DNA of 38,316 nucleotides from contig NZ_CALGWU010000048.1 of assembly GCF_937936315.1 (NCBI RefSeq), forward strand, positions 1 through 38,316, in the 5' to 3' direction. Shown in pieces: positions 1 to 9,099 of this stretch (positions within the stretch are counted from its first letter, which is position 1; each line of letters starts with the position of its first letter). The position numbers and the translations under genes were made by a program. The notes beneath the pieces were generated by a model, which was given only the letters and a program-made list of their open reading frames with translations, searched no databases and was not told the DNA's origin. Source of the stretch: an uncultured Capnocytophaga sp. (GTDB lineage: Bacteria > Bacteroidota > Bacteroidia > Flavobacteriales > Flavobacteriaceae).

Positions 1-181
1 TACTAAAACTATCCCTTTTTTGCAAATAAAAAATAACTTTTCTTACGTCGAACTCGCGTTAATTAGAAATTATTTCTTTAATCTATATTTATACTCTATT
101 TTCCCTACCAATAAGGATCTACCATCAAATCTTACAATTATCTAAGTTAAAATAAAAAAGTAGTATTATAGTATTATCTAC

Positions 182-214
182 TTGTTGGTAAATTATTTTT
201 TTTTTGTACCTTTG
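182..214 (+). promoter_or_regulatory. Bacteroidota-type promoter for the 536-aa gene
   Basis: TTGTTG at 182-187 and TACCTTTG at 207-214 are separated by 19 bases, matching the -33 TTG / -7 TAnnTTTG consensus of the Bacteroidota primary sigma factor. The start codon follows about 55 bases downstream. The rest of bases 1-181 is AT-rich and shows no gene that I can support. Confidence 0.7.
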
Positions 215-268
215 TCGCATATTTTCGATAAAAACCTACTCAATAAGTAAATTCAATGATAAAAACTA

Positions 269-1879
269 ATGCAATACCAAATAAAAACCGTCAAGGAAAT
301 TAAACACCTCATTCCGACTGATAGCGATTATGCTGGCTATAGTCAGTTCTATTCCTATGCCCATGCTTTTTATGAAAATAGGTATGTAGTAATTGTTCAA
401 GGTGATTGGCATCCTAAAAGTACTGTAAATTTAGATGATATCAGCACACTCTTCCCTGATTATCATTATCAAGAACTAGATGTCCCTGCTTTTATCCTCG
501 TACAAGGCAATGTTGTAGTGAGTAATCTCTTCAATCAGCGTAATGAAGGAGCTTGTGGGCTTATCGTTTTGGGTAACCTATCAGCTGAAAATATAGCAGT
601 TAGTGGACAGGAACTATATGTACAAGGCAATCTTTTTGTAGAAGGCTTCTTTTGGGGGGACACAGCTATCGGGAAACTCACTGTAAAAAAAGCATTAGAT
701 ACTCGAGTATTTATAGAAACTGAATATATTTATCCCCTTGAACGTTTTGAAACTGCCGATGAAGTAACAGTAAGTTATTGGCTCAAAAAAGATGACCCTG
801 ATAGATTTAAGAAAAATCATTTATTAAAATCATTACTCCCTAAAACCTTCCTCTACACTAAAAAAGAGGTTGAGGAAGAGAAAATAGAACTGTGGAATTG
901 GTCGGCTTGGTTAAAACGCAATAAACTTTTTGAAGCCTTAGAAAAAAGAAGTGCAATTCTTTATGAAGAAGAGCAAATCGAAGAAAAGATTTTAAACAAT
1001 GATGGTTTTACTTTCTTATTTAAGAGTACCGATATCAATTTAGAAAACTTACAACGTTTCATTAACCCTGAAGATTTTGCCCTACTTGAAAACAATGATG
1101 ATGAAATGGGGAGATATTATGAATATTGGGAAGGAGAAATCTTCTATCGCATTACACTTTCTAAAATAAACCCTGCTATAGGAGGCGTTTATTTCTATTG
1201 CAACGAACGAGTTTTCTATTTATTTACTGATGGTGAAAAGTTGCATATATCTTGGCAACCTAATGAAGCATCACCTTTTGTATACTTAGAAGATCATAAA
1301 AACCCTCGTGAATATTATTTCGTACAAGAGTGCTGGCAATACTTCCAGCGTAGGTATAGTGAAGTAGTGCATTATGTAAGACTCTTTAGAGATAATGTAA
1401 CAGTAGAACGTTATAACCAGCTGCTTTCACTCCCCGAAGTACAAAAATATTACAGTGATTATACTGATGTTGATGCTGTGCTCTATATAGGGCGATATGG
1501 TTTTCAGTTCCGAAAATCCGAAGGTAATACACCTTCACGAATGACGATTACTAAAGAATATTGGGACGATAAATTATGCGATTACCAATTTGTTTTCTAT
1601 CATTATGAGCCAAACAAAGAAGGTACTGCTATCAACCTATTTACACAAGATGGTAATGGTTATGAATTTAGTACTTATAAAGTAGATGCTCAACATAGCA
1701 AATTCTACAAATTAGCAACTGCTATATTTAAACGTGCTGAAAGAGTTCTTCTCACCGATGAATTTCTAACTGAAAGAGAAGCATCTGCACGTGAAATGGA
1801 TGAGATAAGAAAACCCAAATCTGTATTCAAACGCTTAGCAGAGAATATAGGTGCTTTTTTCAGCAGACGACGAAAATAA
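269..1879 (+). CDS. Unrecognised 536-aa protein with short beta-helix-like stretch
   Basis: I do not recognise this protein. No signal peptide or membrane segment is visible, so it is probably cytoplasmic. Around residues 70-135 there are three spaced (V/L)xGN motifs (LVQGNVVVSNLF, LIVLGNLSAENI, LYVQGNLFVEGF) in a strand-rich stretch, which looks like a few coils of a right-handed beta-helix of the bactofilin/polymer-forming type. The middle and C-terminal parts are rich in aromatic and acidic residues, and the protein ends in a basic tail (FFSRRRK). The start at 269 fits the promoter at 182-214. A 59-codon membrane protein follows after four bases, so the two may be cotranscribed. Cell-surface immunity-like or scaffold roles are possible, but I cannot assign one. 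Confidence 0.75.
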   Translation: MQYQIKTVKEIKHLIPTDSDYAGYSQFYSYAHAFYENRYVVIVQGDWHPKSTVNLDDISTLFPDYHYQELDVPAFILVQGNVVVSNLFNQRNEGACGLIVLGNLSAENIAVSGQELYVQGNLFVEGFFWGDTAIGKLTVKKALDTRVFIETEYIYPLERFETADEVTVSYWLKKDDPDRFKKNHLLKSLLPKTFLYTKKEVEEEKIELWNWSAWLKRNKLFEALEKRSAILYEEEQIEEKILNNDGFTFLFKSTDINLENLQRFINPEDFALLENNDDEMGRYYEYWEGEIFYRITLSKINPAIGGVYFYCNERVFYLFTDGEKLHISWQPNEASPFVYLEDHKNPREYYFVQECWQYFQRRYSEVVHYVRLFRDNVTVERYNQLLSLPEVQKYYSDYTDVDAVLYIGRYGFQFRKSEGNTPSRMTITKEYWDDKLCDYQFVFYHYEPNKEGTAINLFTQDGNGYEFSTYKVDAQHSKFYKLATAIFKRAERVLLTDEFLTEREASAREMDEIRKPKSVFKRLAENIGAFFSRRRK

Positions 1880-1883
1880 AAAT

Positions 1884-2063
1884 ATGAGTTTTAACTTTAA
1901 TCAATATATAGGTTTTCTACTTTTTGTAGTCATTTTCCTAATAGGTTTTTGGCTATTGTGCTTTTTGTGTTCGGTACTCCCTTATTGGTTGATAGGAGTA
2001 ATTAAAGAGCGATTCAAAGAACGAAAATCTACTAAAAACATAGATTCCTCCTCTCAAAACTAA
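1884..2063 (+). CDS. Small single-pass membrane protein (59 aa)
   Basis: This is a short ORF starting at ATG 1884, four bases after the preceding stop. An in-frame GTG at 1851 would extend it back into the previous gene, but the ATG is the more natural start. Residues about 8-48 are strongly hydrophobic (FLLFVVIFLIGFWLLCFLCS), giving one long or two short membrane segments. The C-terminal tail is basic and polar (KERFKERKSTKN), which would lie in the cytoplasm under the positive-inside rule. The next gene starts seven bases downstream, so it is most likely translated as part of an operon. Function is unknown. Confidence 0.6.
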   Translation: MSFNFNQYIGFLLFVVIFLIGFWLLCFLCSVLPYWLIGVIKERFKERKSTKNIDSSSQN

Positions 2064-2070
2064 ACTACTG

Positions 2071-2982
2071 ATGACATTGAAAGAAAGAATACAAAATCTC
2101 CCTATCATCAAGCATTTCGTCGGATTTCTAAAAAAAATACGTTTAGCTAAGAATGCTTTTTCTTTATATGATTTGCTTGAGTTATATATTGTAGGGATTA
2201 TGAAAGGTACTCTCACATATCGTGCGAGTGCCATTTCATATAGCTTCTTTTTAGCTATATTTCCCTTTTTATTGTTTATCTTAAACCTTATTCCATATAT
2301 TCCCATTGATGATTTTCAAGTAGATTTTTGGGGCTTTATTGATGATATGTTACCCCCTGGTACTCACGATTTCTTTTCTGATATCTTTTTTGATATTGCC
2401 GAAAAAAAACGAGGAGGATTGTTATCTTCTGTATTTTTCCTATCCATTTTCTTAATGACCAATGGTATTATGGCTATCTTTGGTGGATTTGAATTTTCGT
2501 ACCACCGACAAATCACACGCACCTATGTCAAACAATATCTTTATGCTCTAATGGTTGCTATCATCTTGTCATTATTAGTGTTGTTTTCGGTAGTTACCTT
2601 CATTTACTACGAAATATATTTAGTGCCTTACCTTGATAAAATCAATTTTATCACCGATTACGAAACGCTTCTCAAAATATCAAAAATCGGATTTGTTGCC
2701 CTGATTACCTACTTTGGTACAGGTGTGTTATTTTATTTTGGTACAGTAGAAGGCAAAGAAAGTAAATTCTTTTCAGCAGGCTCTCTCCTTACGGTGTTAC
2801 TTTTTGGTTTAACCACTTATTTATTTGGTATTTATATCGAAAACTTCTCACAATATAACCAGTTGTATGGGTCTATTGGAGCACTGCTTATTTTCTTGTT
2901 GTATATTTGGATTAATGCCAATATTCTCTTATTAGGATTTGAACTAAATGCTTCTCTTTTAAAACTTAAAAAACACGACTAA
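2071..2982 (+). CDS. YihY/BrkB-family inner-membrane protein
   Basis: A 303-residue integral membrane protein with about six hydrophobic segments. The family signature is near residues 45-75: a GTLTYRASAISYSFFLAIFP stretch, equivalent to the ALAYYTLLSLFP region of YihY/BrkB proteins. A further typical segment, YGSIGALLIFLLYIWINANI, sits near the C-terminus, followed by LLGFELNASL (family GAELNA). Length is usual for the family. Older names such as virulence factor BrkB or ribonuclease BN are not reliable, and the true function is unsettled. Its TAA shares one base with the ATG of priA, which suggests translational coupling. Confidence 0.9.
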   Translation: MTLKERIQNLPIIKHFVGFLKKIRLAKNAFSLYDLLELYIVGIMKGTLTYRASAISYSFFLAIFPFLLFILNLIPYIPIDDFQVDFWGFIDDMLPPGTHDFFSDIFFDIAEKKRGGLLSSVFFLSIFLMTNGIMAIFGGFEFSYHRQITRTYVKQYLYALMVAIILSLLVLFSVVTFIYYEIYLVPYLDKINFITDYETLLKISKIGFVALITYFGTGVLFYFGTVEGKESKFFSAGSLLTVLLFGLTTYLFGIYIENFSQYNQLYGSIGALLIFLLYIWINANILLLGFELNASLLKLKKHD

Positions 2983-5432
2983 TGTACTTTGTAGAAGTCA
3001 TATTACCACTTCCACTTCCTAAATTGTACACTTATCGTATCAACGAGGATGAAGCGCATTTCTTGCAAATGGGAATGCGTGTAGCTGTTTCGTTTGGTAA
3101 ATCAAAAGTATATACAGCTTTAGTTCATAAAGTGCATACCAATGAACCTACTTATGAAACTAAAGATATTGAATATATTCTAGACGAAACTCCCATCGTT
3201 ACCCCTGAGCAAATTACTCATTGGCAGTGGATTGCCGATTATTATATGTGTACTTTAGGTGAAGTGATAAAATCGGCTTTACCATCAGCTTTTTTGCTAG
3301 AAAGTGAAACTATTATCGAAATTGCTGAAAAAGACCTCAATTCCAATTTATTTAGCGATGATGAATTTCAGGTGTATGAAGCACTACACTACAAAACAGC
3401 ATTAAAAGGAAGTGAAGTGAGCAAAATCATTCCTAAAAAGAAGACTTTAAAGGTCATAAAGAGTTTGGTAGAAAAAGGTGCTGCTCGTATTTCAGAAAGA
3501 ATTTTTGAAAAATATGTGCCAAAGCTCTTGAAATTCATACGTTTAGCAGAAGACTACCAATCTCAAGAAGGTTTGCAAAAAGCTTTAGAATTGCTGAAAG
3601 GTGAAAAGCAAAAAAAACTGATAATGGCTTACTTCAATTATATCAACAGAGAGGTTTTACCTTTAAAAGTTGAAAAATTATTAGAAGAAGCTAAAGTTTC
3701 AAATGCGGTACTCAAATCAGTGGTAGAAAAAGGTATTTTAGAAATATATTACTTGCAAAAAGATCGAGTGAGCTTTGCTGATAGCGATGTTTTGGCAAAA
3801 AAAACACTTAACAATATACAAAACGAAGCTCTTTACCAAGTACAGCAACAGTTTCAAACTAAAAACACAGTACTTTTACAAGGGGTTACTGCTTCTGGTA
3901 AAACCGAAATTTATATTGAACTCATTGATCAATACCTAAAAGCAGGTAAACAAGTGCTTTACTTGCTCCCCGAAATCGCCTTGACAATCCATATTATCAA
4001 TCGATTGAAAAAACACTTTGGTAAAAATCTATCAGTATATCATTCTAAATACAATACTAACGAGCGCGTAGAGGTTTGGAACAATGTGCTGAACAATTGT
4101 TCGAAAGCACAATTAGTAGTAGGGGTACGTTCTTCTGTATATCTGCCTTTCAAAAATTTAGGATTAGTGGTAATTGATGAGGAACACGATAGTTCTTATC
4201 GCCAGTTCGACCCTGCTCCTCGCTTGCAAGCACGTGATAGTGCCATTATGCTAGCTAACCTCTTCAAAGCTAAAACTTTATTAGGTACAGCTACTCCCTC
4301 AATAGAAAGTATGCACAATGTAAAGATAGGTAAATATGGATTTGTCTATCTATCAAAACGTTACGCTAATTTCCTCCCCCCTATCATCGAACTTATCGAC
4401 ATCAAGGACAAGCAACATCGCAAACGTATGAATGGCCATTTTTCTGATATCCTTATTGAAGAAATGACCAATACTTTATCACAAGGAAAACAAGTGCTTT
4501 TGTTCCAAAACAGAAGAGGTTACGCGCCTATTGTACAATGTATGCATTGCGGCACAGTCCCTCAATGCCCACATTGCGATGTGAGCCTCACTTTCCACCA
4601 TAGTAGCAATCAGTTGCGATGTCATTATTGTGGCTATGCGATACCAATGCCCAAAACTTGCATTGCTTGTGGAAGTGTAGATTTAAAAACAAAAGGTTTT
4701 GGCACTGAACAGATTAGTAAAGAATTAGAAATACTTTTCCCTCAAGTAGCCATCGACCGAATGGATCAAGATACTACCAATGGCAAATACGGATATGAAA
4801 AAATATTAGCCAAATTTGAACAGCAAGAAACCCAAATATTGGTAGGTACTCAAATGATTTCTAAAGGATTAGATTTTGAAAATATTGGTTTAGTAGGGGT
4901 GATGAATGCTGATGCTCTTATTCATTCCCCCGACTATCGAGCTTATGAACGTAGTTTTCAGCTATTATTGCAAGTCTCAGGACGTACAGGAAGAAATGCC
5001 CAACAAGGAAAGGTAATGATACAAACCTACACCCCACAACACCCTGTAATTCAACAAGTATTGCAAAACGACTTCAAAGGGATGTACCAAAGCCAAATAG
5101 AGGAACGGCAATCTTTTTCGTATCCTCCTTTTGTACAAATGATAAAAATAACACTGAAAAACAGCAACTTCAACCGCACAAACGAAGGTGCTGAATGGTT
5201 TGCTAATGCCCTTAGAGAAGCGTTTGCTTCTCAAAAGGGAATAGAAATTTTAGGACCAGAGTTCCCTTTAATTTCACGTATTAGAAACGAATATATGAAA
5301 GATGTCTTGATAAAAATTAATCCCTCTGAGGTTTCTTTGCATCGGACTAAAGAACATATCAAACGCATAGAAACTAGTTTTCATTCTATTAGTAATTTTC
5401 GTGCTATAAGAGTTAGTTATTTGATTGATTAA
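2982..5432 (+). CDS. priA: Primosomal replication restart helicase PriA
   Basis: PriA is the superfamily 2 3'-5' helicase that recognises stalled forks and reloads the replisome. The 816-residue protein has the expected order: an N-terminal DNA-binding domain (MYFVEVILPLPLPKLYTY), Walker A GVTASGKT at about residues 301-308, the DEEH box (VVIDEEHDSSYRQ) near 397-401, and a zinc-binding insertion near 518-565 with eight cysteines in four pairs (CMHCG, CPHC, CHYC, CIACGS). Helicase motifs V and VI follow, with VGTQMISKGLDF and QVSGRTGR. It is somewhat longer than E. coli PriA, mainly in the region between residues 120 and 280. The start overlaps the preceding stop by one base. There is no PriB or PriC here. 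Confidence 0.97.
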   Translation: MYFVEVILPLPLPKLYTYRINEDEAHFLQMGMRVAVSFGKSKVYTALVHKVHTNEPTYETKDIEYILDETPIVTPEQITHWQWIADYYMCTLGEVIKSALPSAFLLESETIIEIAEKDLNSNLFSDDEFQVYEALHYKTALKGSEVSKIIPKKKTLKVIKSLVEKGAARISERIFEKYVPKLLKFIRLAEDYQSQEGLQKALELLKGEKQKKLIMAYFNYINREVLPLKVEKLLEEAKVSNAVLKSVVEKGILEIYYLQKDRVSFADSDVLAKKTLNNIQNEALYQVQQQFQTKNTVLLQGVTASGKTEIYIELIDQYLKAGKQVLYLLPEIALTIHIINRLKKHFGKNLSVYHSKYNTNERVEVWNNVLNNCSKAQLVVGVRSSVYLPFKNLGLVVIDEEHDSSYRQFDPAPRLQARDSAIMLANLFKAKTLLGTATPSIESMHNVKIGKYGFVYLSKRYANFLPPIIELIDIKDKQHRKRMNGHFSDILIEEMTNTLSQGKQVLLFQNRRGYAPIVQCMHCGTVPQCPHCDVSLTFHHSSNQLRCHYCGYAIPMPKTCIACGSVDLKTKGFGTEQISKELEILFPQVAIDRMDQDTTNGKYGYEKILAKFEQQETQILVGTQMISKGLDFENIGLVGVMNADALIHSPDYRAYERSFQLLLQVSGRTGRNAQQGKVMIQTYTPQHPVIQQVLQNDFKGMYQSQIEERQSFSYPPFVQMIKITLKNSNFNRTNEGAEWFANALREAFASQKGIEILGPEFPLISRIRNEYMKDVLIKINPSEVSLHRTKEHIKRIETSFHSISNFRAIRVSYLID

Positions 5433-5437
5433 TTTTT

Positions 5438-5480
5438 AGTTTGCTAATTTGCTAATCAACAAATTGGCTAATTGACAAAT
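5438..5480. repeat. Short AT-rich intergenic repeat (AATTAGC/AATTTGC units)
   Basis: Between priA and the ABC exporter gene the sequence reiterates short words of the type GCTAATTTGCTAATC, CAAATTGG and CTAATTGACAAATT. Very similar stretches occur near 16248-16281, 19349-19389, 21183-21205 and 22441-22472, mostly just upstream of TAnnTTTG promoter elements. Confidence 0.5.
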
Positions 5481-5494
5481 TATTCTTACTTTTG
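5464..5494 (+). promoter_or_regulatory. Promoter of the ABC exporter gene
   Basis: TTG at 5464-5466 and TACTTTTG at 5487-5494, 20 bases apart, match the Bacteroidota consensus. The ATG follows 24 bases after the -7 element. Confidence 0.65.
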
Positions 5495-5518
5495 CACTCT
5501 GATTGAGAAATTAAGCCA

Positions 5519-7264
5519 ATGGCACATCTGAGACATATACGTAAATATTTTTATAAATATAAATACCACTTACTACTTGGGATACTTATTACCATAGTGT
5601 CGCGAGTGTTTTCACTCTTTATGCCGCGATATGTAAAAAATTCTATCGCAGCCATTGAGGACTTTGCTAAATCTACTAACAAAGATGCCTCTCAAATGAC
5701 TTCCTTACTTATTGAATACGCGCTTATTATCATCGGTACAACTATCATATCAGCGGTGCTAATGTTCTTTATGCGTCAGCTTATCATCAATGTATCTCGT
5801 TACATCGAATACGATATGAAAAACGAGATATTTAAGAAATACGAACAGCTATCACTTAGCTTCTATAAACGCAACCGAGTAGGTGACCTGATGAACCGTA
5901 TCAGCGAGGACGTATCGAAAGTGCGTATGTACGCAGGCCCTGCTATTATGTATAGTGTGCAAACTATTACACTTTTTGCTTGCGTAATTCCGCTAATGTT
6001 TATCATCTCTCCCAAACTTACTATCTACACCCTTATCCCATTGCCTATTCTCTCTTTGCTTATCTACAAAATGAGCAAAAAGATTAATATCGAAACGATG
6101 AAGGTACAAGCCTACCTATCCGACCTTTCTACTTTCTCGCAAGAAACTTTCTCGGGTATTGGGGTGATAAAATCGTATAATAATGAGGCGGCTACCGATG
6201 CGCAATTAGCAGTACTTGCCGAAGATGGTCGTCAGAAAAATATTAAGCTCTCTAAGATACAGGCTTTCTTTATCCCTACAATGATACTGATGATAGGATT
6301 GAGTCTTATCTTTGTAATCTTTATTGGGGGAAAGCTCTATTACACTGGTGAAATACAATCTATTGGAGTAATTGTAGAGTTCAGTATTTACGTGATGATG
6401 CTCACTTGGCCTGTAGCTACGGTAGGCTGGGTAAGTTCTATTGTGCAACAAGCGGAAGCCTCACAAAAGCGCATCAACGAGTTTCTTTCCGAAGTGCCTC
6501 AGATACGCAATCAGGTAGGAGAACTTACGCCTATTAAAGGAGATATTACATTTGATAAAGTATCTTTCCGTTATGAAGATACGGGAATAAAAGCTCTCAA
6601 TGATGTATCTTTCCATATAGAAGCAGGACAAACTGTAGCAGTTATAGGCAAAACCGGTAGTGGTAAGACTACTCTGTTAGACCTCATTGCACGTATGTAC
6701 GATGCAAATCAGGGTGAAATACTGATAGGAGGTAAACCTATAAGAGAATTAAATCTACATAGCTTGCGCAAGGCTATTTCGGTAGTACCTCAAGAGAACT
6801 TTTTGTTTTCGGACACTATTCGCAACAACTTGCGTTTTGGAAATAGTAGCGCTACTGAAGAACAGATAATAGAAGCCTGCCAAAAAGCGGTAGTGCATAA
6901 TAATATTATAGAGTTTACAAACCAATACGACTCAGTACTTGGAGAACGTGGCGTATCACTCAGTGGTGGGCAACGCCAGCGTGTAGCCATCGCAAGAGCT
7001 TTACTCAAAGAAGCTGAAATTTATTTGTTAGACGATTGTTTATCAGCCGTAGATACCGATACCGAAGAGAAAATTTTAACTAATTTGCGTGATACCTTAA
7101 AAGGCAAAACCGTAATTATAGTGAGTCATCGTGTGTCTATCACTAAATACGCCGATAAAATACTGATGCTCGACAAAGGAAAATTAGTAGAACAAGGTAC
7201 CAAAGATGAGTTATTGGCACAAAATGGTGCTTTTAAAGCTTTTTACGATACCCAAACCATATAA
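5519..7264 (+). CDS. ABC exporter half-transporter (membrane domain fused to ATPase)
   Basis: A 581-residue type IV ABC exporter with a six-helix transmembrane domain (residues about 15-320) followed by a nucleotide-binding domain. Walker A is GKTGSGKT near 378-385, the signature is VSLSGGQRQR near 479-488, and the H-loop is IIVSHRVS near 535. The Walker B region reads YLLDDCLSAVD, so the usual catalytic glutamate after the Walker B aspartate is replaced by aspartate. In the family this substitution marks the degenerate-site subunit of heterodimeric exporters such as TM287, LmrC and YheI. No partner subunit lies next to it, so it may be a homodimer with slow turnover or may pair with a subunit encoded elsewhere. 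Substrate unknown, perhaps a lipid or drug. The next gene starts 11 bases downstream. Confidence 0.93.
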   Translation: MAHLRHIRKYFYKYKYHLLLGILITIVSRVFSLFMPRYVKNSIAAIEDFAKSTNKDASQMTSLLIEYALIIIGTTIISAVLMFFMRQLIINVSRYIEYDMKNEIFKKYEQLSLSFYKRNRVGDLMNRISEDVSKVRMYAGPAIMYSVQTITLFACVIPLMFIISPKLTIYTLIPLPILSLLIYKMSKKINIETMKVQAYLSDLSTFSQETFSGIGVIKSYNNEAATDAQLAVLAEDGRQKNIKLSKIQAFFIPTMILMIGLSLIFVIFIGGKLYYTGEIQSIGVIVEFSIYVMMLTWPVATVGWVSSIVQQAEASQKRINEFLSEVPQIRNQVGELTPIKGDITFDKVSFRYEDTGIKALNDVSFHIEAGQTVAVIGKTGSGKTTLLDLIARMYDANQGEILIGGKPIRELNLHSLRKAISVVPQENFLFSDTIRNNLRFGNSSATEEQIIEACQKAVVHNNIIEFTNQYDSVLGERGVSLSGGQRQRVAIARALLKEAEIYLLDDCLSAVDTDTEEKILTNLRDTLKGKTVIIVSHRVSITKYADKILMLDKGKLVEQGTKDELLAQNGAFKAFYDTQTI

Positions 7265-7275
7265 GCTATAATGCA

Positions 7276-8319
7276 ATGAGAGATTTTTCATTTGAAGAAC
7301 TGTTAGATACTGCCCAAATACATTATACACAGCAGTTGCCTTTGGTAATAACAAAAGAACCTAATACCAACTATATACTTTTGCTTAGACAAAACGATAA
7401 AGAAGTTTATAATTATGATGCCGAATCGCAAAAAGTAGGTTTTCTATTTACTCCTTTTTCTTCTGAAAAACGCATCCTATTAAAAGGAGAGGTGCTATAT
7501 GGGCTACTGCCAAAAAAAGAAAATACCATTCCTTGTAAGAAGTTTGTATTTAAAGAGACTTTGGAAGAAAAACAAAAGCATATAAATTTAGTAAACAAAG
7601 CTATTGATGAGATACACAATGGTCTTCTTGAAAAAGTGGTTCTTTCACGCAAGATAACTATCAAAAAAAGCGTAAATCCGTTTAAGTGCTTTGCCAATAT
7701 GATAACACAATACCCTTCGGCATTTTGCTATTTGTTTTATCACCCTAAGGTAGGAACTTGGTTAGCTGCTACTCCCGAATTATTGCTACATAATTATGAA
7801 AATAGTTTTAATACAATGGCTTTAGCAGGAACACAACCTTTTAAAGAGGGTGAGGTACATTGGCAATCAAAAGAATGTGAAGAACAACAAATAGTTACTG
7901 ATACTATTGTTCAACAGCTACAAGGATATGTTAATGAACTTAAAGTTTCTACTCCTAAAACCTTGCAAGCAGGAAAAGTGATGCACTTATGTACTGAAAT
8001 TAAAGGAAAAATAAAAAAAGAAAAAATTCTTGAAGTAGTTCAACGCCTCCACCCTACCCCTGCAGTCTGTGGCTATCCTACTAATAAGGCATACAAATTT
8101 ATCATAGAAAACGAACTTTATGATAGACAGTATTATACTGGTTATTGTGGGTGGGTTTCTAATAATGGCCAAACTCTCTTTGTAAATTTGCGCTGTATGC
8201 AAATCACTAATAACGAAGTTTATCTGTATGTAGGAGGTGGTATTACCAAAGACTCTGTCCCTGAAAAAGAATACGAAGAAACACAAAATAAAGCAATGAC
8301 AATGATGACAATCATATAA
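7276..8319 (+). CDS. menF: Isochorismate synthase-like chorismate-utilising enzyme
   Basis: A member of the chorismate-utilising (ADCS/MST) family, 347 residues, which would convert chorismate to isochorismate for menaquinone synthesis. Visible family elements are EIHNGLLEKVVLSRK (near residues 112-126), ALAGTQPF with the following E-rich helix (SKECEEQQIVTD), LHPTPAVCGYPT near 256-267, and YDRQYYTGYCGWV near 279-291. It lacks the glutamine amidotransferase partner and the tryptophan-binding N-terminus of TrpE. The LHPTPAVCG motif is typical of isochorismate synthases. Menaquinone is the expected quinone of Flavobacteriia, and ubiE lies 14 kb away. A siderophore-type EntC role is possible but no such genes are near. 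It probably shares a transcript with the ABC exporter gene. Confidence 0.85.
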   Translation: MRDFSFEELLDTAQIHYTQQLPLVITKEPNTNYILLLRQNDKEVYNYDAESQKVGFLFTPFSSEKRILLKGEVLYGLLPKKENTIPCKKFVFKETLEEKQKHINLVNKAIDEIHNGLLEKVVLSRKITIKKSVNPFKCFANMITQYPSAFCYLFYHPKVGTWLAATPELLLHNYENSFNTMALAGTQPFKEGEVHWQSKECEEQQIVTDTIVQQLQGYVNELKVSTPKTLQAGKVMHLCTEIKGKIKKEKILEVVQRLHPTPAVCGYPTNKAYKFIIENELYDRQYYTGYCGWVSNNGQTLFVNLRCMQITNNEVYLYVGGGITKDSVPEKEYEETQNKAMTMMTII

Positions 8320-8367
8320 ACTTTGGCAAAATTGTCTCTCTTTTTAATAACTAAAAACTAAACAATA

Positions 8368-9099
8368 ATGAAAAGAATATTAATGGCTGTCTCAGCACTA
8401 TTAATGATAGTAGCTTGTGAGAAAGACAACAAAAACACGATGATTGTAGAAGGAAATATTGAAGGTTTAAAAATGGGAACTATCTATTTACAGCAATATG
8501 TAAACGATAAACTCACCAATATTGACTCTGTAATAGCCAATGGTGATGGCAAGTTTACTTTCAAACGACACTTAGAAAGTCCTGAAGTATTTTATATTTA
8601 CCTCGATTTGAATAAACAAGCTGGCACTGACCTTGGTGACCGCTTGATGTTTTTTGGAGAACCTACCACTATTAATATCAATAGTGCTTACGATATGTTT
8701 GAGGTACGAGCTAATATCAGTGGGTCACAATCACAGAAGGAATACAATGAATATCTCCACACTATGCGACAATTTGGAATGCGTAATGCACAACTACTTG
8801 AACAGCAAGTAAAAGCCTTCAAAGCAGGAAACACCTCCTTAGCCGATTCACTAAATGCAGCTTCGGAGAAAAACAACTTCCGTCGCCACCTTTTTGTATT
8901 GAATTACGCCCTCTCACACCCTAATTCCTATGTTACCCCTTATGTGGTATTGGCTGATGCTCCTAATACCCGAGTGAAATATTTAGATTCTATCTATGGA
9001 AAACTCAATAAAGAGGTTGCTAACTCTAAATATGGTAAAGAATTCAAAACCTATATAGAAATTGCACGCAAAGCTGAAAATGAGAAAACTAACGACTAA
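8368..9099 (+). CDS. DUF4369-type lipoprotein
   Basis: A 243-residue protein with a lipoprotein signal peptide: MKRILMAVSALLMIVAC, lipobox IVAC, lipidated cysteine at residue 17. The mature part begins with the DUF4369 pattern (VEGNIEGLKMGTIYLQQY, then SVIANGDGKFTFK), a small beta-sandwich domain that in many Bacteroidota proteins precedes an AhpC/TSA thioredoxin domain. Here no thioredoxin domain follows: the C-terminal half is helical and charged and holds no CxxC. It is therefore a DUF4369-only form, probably at the inner leaflet of the outer membrane or in the periplasm. The gene starts 48 bases after menF and ends with a four-base overlap with the convergent acyltransferase gene. Confidence 0.85.
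   Translation: MKRILMAVSALLMIVACEKDNKNTMIVEGNIEGLKMGTIYLQQYVNDKLTNIDSVIANGDGKFTFKRHLESPEVFYIYLDLNKQAGTDLGDRLMFFGEPTTININSAYDMFEVRANISGSQSQKEYNEYLHTMRQFGMRNAQLLEQQVKAFKAGNTSLADSLNAASEKNNFRRHLFVLNYALSHPNSYVTPYVVLADAPNTRVKYLDSIYGKLNKEVANSKYGKEFKTYIEIARKAENEKTND

Noticed and set aside
1..181. Small gene or RNA at the left edge
   Set aside because: No open frame of useful length, no hairpin of note and no promoter were seen before 182.
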